Below are positions 54,459 through 62,758 of a stretch of 64,000 bases of DNA, piece by piece (the stretch's first letter is position 1; each line of letters opens with the position of its first letter). The DNA is taken from assembly GCA_900317955.1 (NCBI GenBank), contig ONIP01000013.1, positions 1-64,000 of the forward strand, written 5' to 3'. Under the pieces are notes generated by a model that was given only the letters and a program-made list of their open reading frames with translations, searched no databases and was not told the DNA's origin. The position numbers and the translations under genes were made by a program. Source of the stretch: an uncultured Bacteroidales bacterium (lineage in GTDB: Bacteria; Bacteroidota; Bacteroidia; Bacteroidales; P3).

Positions 54459-55061
54459 TTAAAGTTCCATGAACATATTATGCTCCTCGGCCAGGCGCCT
54501 CAGATTGATAATAGCATAGCGCATACGGCCCAAAGCCGTGTTGATGCTCACGCCTGTGCGCGCCGCTATATCCTTGAAATCGCACTTGCCGTAATGGCGC
54601 AATATCACCACTCGCCGCTGCTCCGGGGGAAGCATCTTCACCAGCTTGCGGATATTGCTGCTCGTCTGCTGCCGCATGATACTCTGCTCCACATTGTCAT
54701 CATGAAGCTGCAAAGTGTCCACCACGTCGTAATCCGGACGGTTCGGCACAATGGGCATCTTGCTGTTACGGCGGAAATAATCCACTATCAAATTGTGTGC
54801 AATACGCATTACCCAGTGGATGAACTTATTCTCATCCTTGTAGGCACCTCCGTTGATGGTTGCCACCACCTTGAAGAATGTGTCCTGAAAAATGTCATCT
54901 GCCACATCCTTGTCCTTCACCACGGAAAAGATATATCCGTACACCTTGGCCTGGTAGCGGGCCAGAAGAACTTCGAAACAGGCGGCATTGCCATCTCTAT
55001 AACCCTGTATCAGCTCGTTGTCGGGGAGCGTCGTAAGTGATGCGTCTATCATTCTTATCAC
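54459..55061 (-). CDS. ECF-type sigma factor
   Basis: The 200-residue sigma factor has region 2 (DVADDIFQDTFFKVVATI, about 51-68, then FIHWVMRIAHNLIVDYFRR) and region 4 (LPPEQRRVVILRHYGKCDFK, then IAARTGVSINTALGRMRYAI, about 163-182). Both are complete. No anti-sigma gene is adjacent. It has its own promoter and seems independent, a layout I recall as widely conserved in Bacteroidales. Confidence 0.93.
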   Translation of the reverse strand: MIRMIDASLTTLPDNELIQGYRDGNAACFEVLLARYQAKVYGYIFSVVKDKDVADDIFQDTFFKVVATINGGAYKDENKFIHWVMRIAHNLIVDYFRRNSKMPIVPNRPDYDVVDTLQLHDDNVEQSIMRQQTSSNIRKLVKMLPPEQRRVVILRHYGKCDFKDIAARTGVSINTALGRMRYAIINLRRLAEEHNMFMEL

Positions 55062-55132
55062 TGTTTAATTGGTTGAACTGATAAGTTTTTCCTCGATAGT
55101 GTTCGTATTAGTTATTATTTAATTTCGAAATG

Positions 55133-55162
55133 CAAAAATACATAATTTTTTGCATTCAACAA
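55133..55162 (-). promoter_or_regulatory. Promoter of the ECF sigma gene
   Basis: TTG (55162-55160), 19 bases, TATTTTTG (55140-55133). It is of the housekeeping type. Confidence 0.65.
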
Positions 55163-55314
55163 CTTTTTCTACGTAATATTTTTGATTTTAGTATGCTCTG
55201 CCATAAAAAAATTGCATCCCGCCCTCTACAAACCTCCTATCCCCCCTTCTGCCAACCACCTATCTTTTAGCCATCAGTCTACAATATCGCTGCCTGCTTG
55301 ACGCTTAGTAAAGA

Positions 55315-55830
55315 TTAGTAATCGCCCCGGGAAAGATCCATACTCGCTTCATGCGATTTTGGCCGGGGTCCCTGCACCCAAGGTCGATAATTGAAGTTCC
55401 ACAGCCGTATATCCTGCGGCGAAGTGATGAGTAAAGGCCCCAACTTATTCCTTATTGCGGAATCCGACACCCGCGCCTCCGGTAACACACGCACAACCGT
55501 ACTATCCTTTATGATTGAAATATTAAGCATTACCATCTCTTCTATAAGCAAATCCTGCTGGTAAAGCGACATCCCGCCCGACAACACTTTGAGCGTATAG
55601 CTGCCTGCCGGCAACGTCTCAACCGAAAAATAGCCTTTCTCGTCGCTCATCGTGCCTGCAACCAATCTTTCCCCGTCCAGAAACTGAACCAAACAAAATG
55701 GCTCGGGTTCCCCTGTATGATGGTTGGAGATAGCTCCCATCACACTCACCGTATCCACATCGCCCTCTTGCTGGCCATAAGCCTCCGCAAAGACCAAACT
55801 GCAAAGCATAACAATAATCCACCTTTTCAT
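55315..55830 (-). CDS. Secreted protein with carboxypeptidase-regulatory-like domain
   Basis: The 171-residue product has a signal peptide (ending EAYGQ) and one regulatory-like beta domain (VMGAISNHHTGEPEPFCLVQ... LPAGSYTLKVL, about 30-105) of the type found at the start of TonB-dependent receptors and plug proteins. The C-terminal 60 residues (IRLWNFNYRPWVQGPRPKS) have no recognised domain. It follows the 434-residue gene by nine bases. Confidence 0.8.
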   Translation of the reverse strand: MKRWIIVMLCSLVFAEAYGQQEGDVDTVSVMGAISNHHTGEPEPFCLVQFLDGERLVAGTMSDEKGYFSVETLPAGSYTLKVLSGGMSLYQQDLLIEEMVMLNISIIKDSTVVRVLPEARVSDSAIRNKLGPLLITSPQDIRLWNFNYRPWVQGPRPKSHEASMDLSRGDY

Positions 55831-55839
55831 GATAGTTTT

Positions 55840-57144
55840 CTATTCTTTCTTTTTGTCAATTAATATCTGTAGTTTTTCTCTAAGCATCTGCAACGGGAGT
55901 TTATCGACGACAATACTGTTGAACTTACCCCAATACGAAACATCGTAGTCACTCGCCCCGAAAGCCCCTAAAAGCGTCTGAGGCCGCACTTGTATCGTAT
56001 CACCCGCAATCCCGTCGTCGGCAAGCGAGAAATCTGTCAGCACCCACTCCTCGCAGGTCTGCCACCACTGCGACACGGAATCCATCTCGGGGTTGGCTTT
56101 GCCCAGATGAAACTGCTTGTAATTATAATATCGTGTCAGCGTATAACGACCCTCGCGCACATCGTAGTCCCACAACGACGAATCCGCATCATAAGTCATC
56201 CTGCTATACGCAAAGTTAACCCAGCCGGTATTGGACAATCGCACCGTATGCGGTTCTTTTACCGACACCAATTTCACCATAGCCAAATCACTTTTGCGAA
56301 TGGTATACTCAAACTTCATCAACGCCTTTCCATATTGCATTTTAGCTCTGAGCAAGTAATACTTCTCTCCATTGTCCTCAAACTCATTCACAGCACTGAA
56401 CATAAGATCATCAATAACACGCTTGGCAAACAATTTACTGGCCTCCGGTGTATAAATGGGGTCGAAAAGACTCTCGTTGTCACCATACGCCAACATCTCA
56501 CCGACCATATCATTATGGCCAACTTTGGAAACAACCAAATCAGGGTCGTACACCACCAACCGATGCTTCAACAGCGTTTTGAAGTCGGTTGGCAACTCGC
56601 GCCTGCCTCTGGAAAACTTGTAGCTTAATTTATCGCTATAATACAAATATCCCTCACGCCTTGCCTTTATCACAGCCTCGTCCATAAGATAGAGTTCGTT
56701 ATCCACCGCCCGCCAGTCGCGAAAGAAAAATCTGGAGTAATTTGTATCTTTATGATAGTTTTTTTCAATCCTCGCTATGGCCTCTTTCAAGAGGTCTATG
56801 GGATAACGGAAATCCTTCACCTCCACCATTTTCAGCATAATGGCTTTCTCCTTCAGCTTTATCCGGCTTGACCGCATCAGTTCCTTCACAGTGGTCTCGA
56901 CTGTGGTATAACCAACACTGCGAACAACGACGGTGTCACCCTCTGACCCCGGCACCACTCTCAACTCATACTCGCCTTCATCGTTACACGACACGCCGAC
57001 ACCTGAGCCTTTCAACTGCAATGTTGCATAAGGCACCCCCTTCGAACCACTTGTAACAACACCGCTGATGGCAATAAAGTCATTCTGCGCCTCAGCAACG
57101 CAGCCCAACAATAATATAAGAATGATTAATAACAATCTTTTCAT
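55840..57144 (-). CDS. Secreted carboxypeptidase-regulatory-like domain protein, DUF5686-like
   Basis: The 434-residue product has a signal peptide (ending CVAEAQ) and an N-terminal regulatory-like domain (SGVVTSGSKGVPYATLQLKG, about 27-46). A longer region with DLLKEAIARIEKNYHKD and NYSRFFFRDW (about 115-145) is common to DUF5686-type outer-membrane proteins, but here it lacks the barrel part. It is first of a two-gene operon. Function unknown. Confidence 0.75.
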   Translation of the reverse strand: MKRLLLIILILLLGCVAEAQNDFIAISGVVTSGSKGVPYATLQLKGSGVGVSCNDEGEYELRVVPGSEGDTVVVRSVGYTTVETTVKELMRSSRIKLKEKAIMLKMVEVKDFRYPIDLLKEAIARIEKNYHKDTNYSRFFFRDWRAVDNELYLMDEAVIKARREGYLYYSDKLSYKFSRGRRELPTDFKTLLKHRLVVYDPDLVVSKVGHNDMVGEMLAYGDNESLFDPIYTPEASKLFAKRVIDDLMFSAVNEFEDNGEKYYLLRAKMQYGKALMKFEYTIRKSDLAMVKLVSVKEPHTVRLSNTGWVNFAYSRMTYDADSSLWDYDVREGRYTLTRYYNYKQFHLGKANPEMDSVSQWWQTCEEWVLTDFSLADDGIAGDTIQVRPQTLLGAFGASDYDVSYWGKFNSIVVDKLPLQMLREKLQILIDKKKE

Positions 57145-57757
57145 TCAACTAACATTAATTATATTATGCAGTCCGAAAAAAAACAATTTAGAAGGTCCCT
57201 CTCCCAGAAAAATCCCCTTTTACGACAGGCATCGGTCATAAAAAACGCAGTTCAACAACATTTATACCACAACTGTTTCGCACATAAAAAATGCGAAACG
57301 AATGTGGAAGAATAGTAGCATAAATGCCTACCATACGAACAATTAATTGTCAAAATGTGTATCTTTTAACTGGCATTTGCAGGACACCTGCAACATTGTT
57401 TGTTTTCCGGTGCAAAGATACAAAATATTTTTCATTTCTCTACAAAAGCGGAACAGACCTAATGCAGGGGACGATGGCAGGACTATCATAGGCATGGGCA
57501 GCCCGAAGGAGGGAGAAGGGCCACTTCGTACCGTCCAGAGAATATGGTTTGACACGAGGGAAAAAGATAACGCCGAACCACACAACAAGGAATGGATTTT
57601 TGGTAGTGAACGGGCGGAAAACGGGCAGAATTTCGTACCAAACGGCACCAAAATCATGGGACGAATGAATCAAAAAAGACCATTTAAGGGGTATTTTATC
57701 CCCAATTACCCCAAAAACGGCACTTTCGTCACTTTTTTTATATGGCATCACATTTAT
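57145..57757. other. Gene-free stretch with one minus-strand -7 box
   Basis: No convincing gene. TATCTTTG on the minus strand (57420-57413) with TTTG 22 bases upstream may start the 434-residue gene with a long leader. An open frame at 57347-57796 has no protein character. Confidence 0.5.
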
Positions 57758-57788
57758 TTTGCCACACGGGCTATTCTGTGTAATTTTG
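57758..57788 (+). promoter_or_regulatory. Promoter of the SGNH-like gene
   Basis: TTTG (57758-57761), 19 bases, TAATTTTG (57781-57788): exact consensus spacing. Confidence 0.75.
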
Positions 57789-57861
57789 CAACGTAATTGA
57801 ATGGCGAAGGCACCGTGCCCGCCACAAAAACAAGTCGAAAAAAAACAACATCAAGAGCAAA

Positions 57862-58560
57862 ATGCAATCTATTTATCTGACACGGTTACTTATGAGCTAC
57901 GGCATTCTGGCCAATATGATACAATCAAGCGTCAACAACGACAAGAGAGTTGCTCACCGCGGCGGCGGTTCGGCAAAGAAGCCCCAAGGCGAGCGCAAAC
58001 CTGAATGCCGGATAATTGCTATCGGAACCCATAAAGGAAGGCACAACAGGAGCCTCGACCGTCGACTGAAAGGGTTGCGCGAAGGCGACCGCGTGGTGCT
58101 GGAATACGGTGGCGATTATTGTAAGTACAACTGGGCGGCAATCGCATCCAATCCCGATGGCTACCACGAAAGTGAGTTGAGTTTCGGCCAGTTCCGTGAG
58201 ACTTATACCCACGCTATAGCCAAGATAAAGTCTCTCGGGGCACAGCCGGTGCTGCTCACCCTGCCCACATTGCTGCCGCAGCGTTTTTTCGACCACATCA
58301 GCCGCAACCTGAACCGCGGCAACCTGCTGCAATGGCTGGGCGGCGACGTGTGCGCACTCAACCGTTGGCAGGAACAGTTTAACGAAGAGGTTTTGAGTTT
58401 GGCAGCACAACACCAGTTGGCTGTAATTGATATAAACAATGCCTTTCTACAGCACAACTATATGGAGAACTGCTACCGCAGCGACGGTATGCACCCCAAC
58501 AGCATAGGAGATGCCGTGATAGAGGAACTGGTGGCCAACTGGAACAGCCGCCAGAACTAA
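57862..58560 (+). CDS. SGNH-type hydrolase with degenerate N-terminus
   Basis: The 232-residue protein matches Bacteroidetes SGNH hydrolases from LEYGGDYCKYNW (about 80, normally GGNDCDFNW) through QPVLLTLPTLLP, WLGGDVCALNRWQEQFNEEV and the catalytic DGMHPNSIGD (about 212-221). The block I motif with the nucleophilic Ser, usually near the N-terminus, cannot be found; residues 35-65 are basic and Gly-rich instead. The block III Asn is also shifted. It may be a decaying or repurposed gene. Its stop overlaps the convergent receptor gene by four bases. Confidence 0.65.
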   Translation: MQSIYLTRLLMSYGILANMIQSSVNNDKRVAHRGGGSAKKPQGERKPECRIIAIGTHKGRHNRSLDRRLKGLREGDRVVLEYGGDYCKYNWAAIASNPDGYHESELSFGQFRETYTHAIAKIKSLGAQPVLLTLPTLLPQRFFDHISRNLNRGNLLQWLGGDVCALNRWQEQFNEEVLSLAAQHQLAVIDINNAFLQHNYMENCYRSDGMHPNSIGDAVIEELVANWNSRQN

Positions 58561-59384
58561 CGCACCCGCGAAAAGCAACTGGTTTTGCAGAGATAATAAG
58601 GGTGGGAGAAGAGCACCTGATCCGACCGTTCGGGGGTGATGAAGAGGTTGGCGGCGGCGACATCGGCACGATGGGTGCGTAGTACGTCGATTATTTCGAT
58701 GAACTTATAGCCGCTGAAATGCACCGGACGTTCGATGAACAGGCTGAATCTCAACATCATTTCCACTTCAAAACCAGTCCACACATTCTCTTTATAGAAG
58801 CTGAAAGGAGCGTTGTCGGCCAGCGTTGCCACCTCGATAGGATGACCTTTCAAGTCAGCAAGGCCGTCGAAGGTGGGCATGGCGACCGTGTCAATCTGCT
58901 CGGAGAACCAGCGGGAGAACATTTCATCGAGGGTACCATCGGATTTTATCTGCACCAGAAAGTCGTTGAAACGGTTGCACAACTCCTTGTCTTGAGGGTT
59001 GAAGGCAGTGGCTACGTCAAAACCTCCGGGCAAGTTGAAATCAACCGCAAGACCATGACTGGCAAGACCGAGGGTGGTCAATACCACGGTGTCGGTAATG
59101 CCACATTCTGCCTTGCCTTCTTTTATGGCTCCGAAAAGTTCGGTGGGGGAGTCACAACGCACCAAGTTGATGTTTGAGAAGTTGTTGGTGTCGCTGAGCA
59201 ACACATCGCTGGTGCTGCTTGTAATGACTGCAACCGAGTGACCCTCCAAATCTTCAAGACAGGTGAATCCCGCAACGGTGGCAGGAGCCGCAGGCTCGTT
59301 ATTACAGCCTGTAAACAATGCTGCAACGCAGGCAACAAGGAGGGAACAGGCCAATCCCCTTAGACGTAAACTATTGTTCGACAT
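58557..59384 (-). pseudogene. Truncated solute-binding lipoprotein (PBPb type)
   Basis: The 275-residue lipoprotein (signal to Cys about 27) starts with a PBPb lobe (LEDLEGHSVAVITSSTSDVL ... DGTLDEMFSRWF, about 42-164). It continues into a second PBPb domain (NVWTGFEVEMMLRF, NLFITPERSDQVLFSHPYY) and stops 10 residues after that motif. The second lobe of the last domain is missing. In relatives I recall a longer protein coded with an amino-acid ABC permease, absent here. It may be a real short binding protein, but truncation next to a convergent stop is more likely. Confidence 0.6.
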
Positions 59385-59420
59385 AATATTATTGGTACAA
59401 AACTATATTTTTTCCGAAAG

Positions 59421-59428
59421 CAAAAATA
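59421..59428 (-). promoter_or_regulatory. -7 box of the solute-binding gene
   Basis: TATTTTTG on the minus strand, 37 bases before the ATG; no TTG box. Confidence 0.4.
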
Positions 59429-59464
59429 CACATTTTTTTCGGATAAATGACAGTTTTGCGCGCC

Positions 59465-59932
59465 TTAATCCTCTACCAGACGAAAACGCACCCGCCAAGT
59501 GCCCTCGTTGAAGTCGTGGCTGATAATCTTGAAACAGGGAATCTCACGCGTGTTGGCCACGTGGTCGCCGGCACAGGCGCAGATGTCGTAGTCGCCTATA
59601 CGCACCAAGCGCAGTGTCTCGGAGGCATCGGTTGGCAGCTTGCTCAAATCCACCTCAGGGGGTATATGGTCGCGGTCCACGTACTCGATGGTTACGTCAA
59701 GGTTGCTGCCAATGACAGCGTTCACCTGGTCTTCGATGGCCTGAACCTGCTCTGGAGTGGGTGCAGTGGACAGTTGATAGTCGCACTTGCTTTTTTTACG
59801 CTCAATATGAGCGTTCCTCGACCGCGGACAGCCGAACATCCGCACCATGGTCTGATTCAAAATATGCTCCGCCGTGTGCATCGGCGGGTACTCCTGCTTG
59901 TTATGCTCGTTTAGGATAGGTTCTTGTTCCAT
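59465..59932 (-). CDS. Stand-alone alanyl-tRNA editing domain (AlaX-like)
   Basis: The 155-residue protein is the second-additional-domain type found in alanyl- and threonyl-tRNA synthetases. HTAEH (about 19-23) gives the first HxxxH metal pair, and ICACAGDHVANTREI (about 117-131) the Cys and His of the second. Such proteins remove mischarged Ser or Gly from tRNA-Ala. The first codons (MEQEPILNEHN, KQEYPPMHT) recur at the start of two upstream genes. It is last of a tight minus-strand run, three bases after the previous stop. Confidence 0.88.
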   Translation of the reverse strand: MEQEPILNEHNKQEYPPMHTAEHILNQTMVRMFGCPRSRNAHIERKKSKCDYQLSTAPTPEQVQAIEDQVNAVIGSNLDVTIEYVDRDHIPPEVDLSKLPTDASETLRLVRIGDYDICACAGDHVANTREIPCFKIISHDFNEGTWRVRFRLVED

Positions 59933-59935
59933 TGT

Positions 59936-60808
59936 TTATAGTATTATGGTTGATAAATCAACATCTTCAGGTCCATACCAAGTAAATCCTTGCCGAGGTT
60001 CCGGCCATAGATGGAAATGACGTTTTGCCCTGATGATGCGAGTGATGACAATATTGTCGAATTGAAATGTCACTTCCAGTCTTAGTTTCTTGATTTTCTT
60101 GATGTCAATAGGTTCTGTCCACGCATCAAAACCGAAGCTCCAATCATTATCCTGTCCGCTTGTTGGCACTATCCAAGGCAATGAATCAATCGTATAATCA
60201 GTTTTTGTATCGCGATAATATCGGGTAGTTGAATCAAATGCAGCAACCGAAGCCCTTTCAATCTTCCACGACAAGGTGTCCTTGCCATTAACTATGATAA
60301 GAATGTTTTTAAATGTGCACTTATTGTAGCGGACAGGACCTGTACGATGCCTTTTTTCTTGCTCAATATGGCCTATTATGCAAAATGTATTGACCGAATC
60401 TTTAACATAATAGAGCCCCTTATATTGCCTATAAGTCAATTCCATGTTTGAATAATAAGACCTTCTATTAATATTGGGCACACGATTTATGCTGTCCATT
60501 GGCATTGTAACATTGGTGATAGTGTCCGTATAATAGGACTCATCATGTAAATAAGCATTCCAACTTTCGTGCAATCTAAATGAAGCGGAACAACTACAGA
60601 AAAACGAGCAAATAACAAAAGCAAACAGAAAAAATACCACGTACTGTATTAAGGGTGTGTCCAATCCTCCCGTGTGCATAGGCGGGTATTCCTGCTTTTT
60701 ATGAGCATTAAGCTCATGACCTTGCTTTGGCTCGGCAGAGTAAACGGGATTTGCTTTGCTCTCGCTTTCTGCAAGGTTGTGTTCGTTTAGGATAGGTTGT
60801 TGTTCCAT
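59936..60808 (-). CDS. Membrane-anchored protein of unknown function carrying the AlaX start cassette
   Basis: The 290-residue frame opens MEQQPILNEHN, then 26 extra residues, then KQEYPPMHTGG, and only then a hydrophobic segment (LIQYVVFFLFAFVICSFFCS, about 52-71) with Cys residues like a lipoprotein signal. The rest is extracytoplasmic and beta-rich (RAKRHFHLWPEPRQG). No family was recognised. The first 43 residues look borrowed, so translation may really start at the Met at 60679, which would leave a normal signal peptide. Confidence 0.6.
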   Translation of the reverse strand: MEQQPILNEHNLAESESKANPVYSAEPKQGHELNAHKKQEYPPMHTGGLDTPLIQYVVFFLFAFVICSFFCSCSASFRLHESWNAYLHDESYYTDTITNVTMPMDSINRVPNINRRSYYSNMELTYRQYKGLYYVKDSVNTFCIIGHIEQEKRHRTGPVRYNKCTFKNILIIVNGKDTLSWKIERASVAAFDSTTRYYRDTKTDYTIDSLPWIVPTSGQDNDWSFGFDAWTEPIDIKKIKKLRLEVTFQFDNIVITRIIRAKRHFHLWPEPRQGFTWYGPEDVDLSTIIL

Positions 60809-60812
60809 ATTC

Positions 60813-61529
60813 TTATAATAGTTTTACTTTTCGGGTAGGATAGTCATTGATTTCCATCAGGTTCAAGCCTGTGATGCCATTTTCAATTAAAGCGTCCTTC
60901 AGTCTCTCAGAAATCAGCGGATTGCTATGTAATGGAAACAGCCAGCACATATCTATCTTATTGCTCTCCAGATAAGATTCATTAAAAGAAAGATGCACAA
61001 ATCTCAGCTCTTTATTTGCACTACACTTGCGGAATTCGTCCCATACCCTAAGATAATCATTATAGCTGTCTATTGGGACTACCGGTTCATTACCCTCGAG
61101 CGGGAAATCGCAGAAATCAGACTCGCAGAATCTCGAATTATGGAAATCTATCATTTCGGGAATGGCAATAGTGAGATAGCCCTTGCTGTCTCGAATTTGT
61201 GCAAAACGAAGCATCTGGTAGTCCCAACCTTTGTCTTTCCGGACAATCCTGCAATCGGCCCAGATGTGTTTTTGCAGACTAAACTGTTCAAGAACAGAGC
61301 GCATCTTGGGGCTAAAGATGAAGAAGTTTACAGCACCTAAATGAAGGCAATAGGTATAATCCGTCAATCGTGAGTTCCCTTTCAGCCTAAACTCGGCATA
61401 GTTTGGCAGTCGGTTGCTATACTGAAGAATACTTCTCATCTCCAAAGGCTCATTGAGTTCCAGCGGTCCCCAAGGTGCCGAACCTACAACTTTGGTGTCG
61501 GTGGATGTATCTAAAATATAATAGTTCAT
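60813..61529 (-). CDS. Unknown soluble protein, immunity-protein-like
   Basis: The 238-residue protein starts MNYYILDTSTDTKVV and ends with GITGLNLMEINDYPTRKVKL, with no signal peptide. The start-with-YxLD layout and the ITGL..E..DY end recall Imm11/DUF1629-type immunity proteins of polymorphic toxin systems, but this is a weak resemblance. It lies between two genes that carry the AlaX start cassette, with gaps of 4 and 9 bases. Confidence 0.5.
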   Translation of the reverse strand: MNYYILDTSTDTKVVGSAPWGPLELNEPLEMRSILQYSNRLPNYAEFRLKGNSRLTDYTYCLHLGAVNFFIFSPKMRSVLEQFSLQKHIWADCRIVRKDKGWDYQMLRFAQIRDSKGYLTIAIPEMIDFHNSRFCESDFCDFPLEGNEPVVPIDSYNDYLRVWDEFRKCSANKELRFVHLSFNESYLESNKIDMCWLFPLHSNPLISERLKDALIENGITGLNLMEINDYPTRKVKLL

Positions 61530-61538
61530 AAGGTTGAA

Positions 61539-62174
61539 TCAATTCAAGATGGTACATTCGAAATCTTGAACTTCCTGGCAATGAGTACAAACAAAGAAAT
61601 ATCCCCCACGGCCACTTAATGCTTCCCAATAATCCTGAGGAGATTCGCTGTAAAGCACTAATAGATGGTGCCCGCATCGGGGACATGTTGTTTTCGAATA
61701 GTATGGCCGATGCACGCTGGCAAATTCTTCCCACCTGTCAAATGTTTCATCCAACGATTTCACCCAGTTCTTTTTGTGGTATGCAACAAACGAAAGATTG
61801 GCGATTTCCGAGTCAGTTAACACACGATATACATTATCCCCGTTGCTCTTACATTTCCATTCATGAGGTGGCGGAACCTCTGTTAAAAGGGTATCAGCAT
61901 TGTTGTTTTCGAGAACACCACTGGTAACGCTATCCCCAAAAATAGTATCTGAAGGAGGGATAGTGTCACTCCCACTATTTCTACAACAGACAAAAACAAA
62001 TAATCCAAACAGGGCAATCGCTGTTCTGGTAATAGAACGTGTGCCTGTTCCCGCAGTGTGCATCAACGGAAACTTTTGTTTGTTATGAACAGTAACAGAG
62101 CCTTGACTTACAGTGTTTGTGCTGCTATCACCTTCTGCAAGGCTGTGCTCATTTAATATTTGTTCTTGTTCCAT
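61539..62174 (-). CDS. Membrane-anchored zinc-ribbon-like protein carrying the AlaX start cassette
   Basis: The 211-residue frame opens MEQEQILNEHS, 20 further residues, then KQKFPLMHTAG, followed by a hydrophobic segment ending VFVCC (about 62) that looks like a lipoprotein signal. The C-terminal part has CPRCG and CTHCQ pairs (about 161 and 196), a zinc ribbon. No family was recognised. Starting at the Met at 62063 would give a normal lipoprotein. Its start lies inside the end of the preceding gene, overlapping by 22 bases. Confidence 0.6.
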   Translation of the reverse strand: MEQEQILNEHSLAEGDSSTNTVSQGSVTVHNKQKFPLMHTAGTGTRSITRTAIALFGLFVFVCCRNSGSDTIPPSDTIFGDSVTSGVLENNNADTLLTEVPPPHEWKCKSNGDNVYRVLTDSEIANLSFVAYHKKNWVKSLDETFDRWEEFASVHRPYYSKTTCPRCGHHLLVLYSESPQDYWEALSGRGGYFFVCTHCQEVQDFECTILN

Positions 62175-62758
62175 ATAAGGTGGATTTTGTTGCTGCTGTT
62201 TTGAAAAGTATCAATGCCAGTGCCAATTTTATGATACTTGCTAATTTCGGGAAGAAGGTGGGTATTGAAATGGCCAATGGGAATTATAAAATGCTGGTGA
62301 CTGCGAGTCTCCACATTCAACTCGAAATCATCTACATATATGCTGAGGACGTCTTCCCACGGGATTTCCACCACGAGAGGTGTGATTAGTAGCAGCTCCA
62401 GCTTGAACCAGTAGATGAAGCCAGTGGGGTTTGGCTTCTGCCAGGCTCCGTCAAGCACCAACTTCTCAGGTCCTACATGTATCTTATCGGCCAGCATTAT
62501 GACACCTCTCCTTAGCATAAGCATGGAGAACAGGGCCAAGAGTATAAAGAAAAGGAGATACCAACCGTAGCTGCTGACCATGACTATAACAAACATAGCC
62601 ATACTAAACAGGCTGACAACTATCATGAACCACGCACCCCCACGACCACTGAAGGTAGTGGACTTGCTGTAGTCAGGGAGGGGTTCAGATTCCACTCTGC
62701 GCCATAGCAGCCAATTGGCGACCTTCCTTACGACATAGGATGGAGACTGATTGTTCAT
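62153..62758 (-). CDS. Membrane protein with PH-like C-terminal part
   Basis: The 201-residue protein has two close membrane helices (about 42-82, FMIVVSLFSMAMFVIVMVSS then YLLFFILLALFSMLML). A beta-rich region follows (EIPWEDVLSIYVDDFELNVE) like bacterial PH/YcxB-type domains. Its ATG directly follows the YARHG gene stop. The last residues (LIWNKNKY) are read from the start cassette of the next gene in another frame, so its native end may have been replaced. Confidence 0.6.
   Translation of the reverse strand: MNNQSPSYVVRKVANWLLWRRVESEPLPDYSKSTTFSGRGGAWFMIVVSLFSMAMFVIVMVSSYGWYLLFFILLALFSMLMLRRGVIMLADKIHVGPEKLVLDGAWQKPNPTGFIYWFKLELLLITPLVVEIPWEDVLSIYVDDFELNVETRSHQHFIIPIGHFNTHLLPEISKYHKIGTGIDTFQNSSNKIHLIWNKNKY

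Noticed and set aside
57347..57796. 149-codon open frame
   Set aside because: It overlaps a promoter, has no recognisable domain or signal, and reads like AT-rich spacer.
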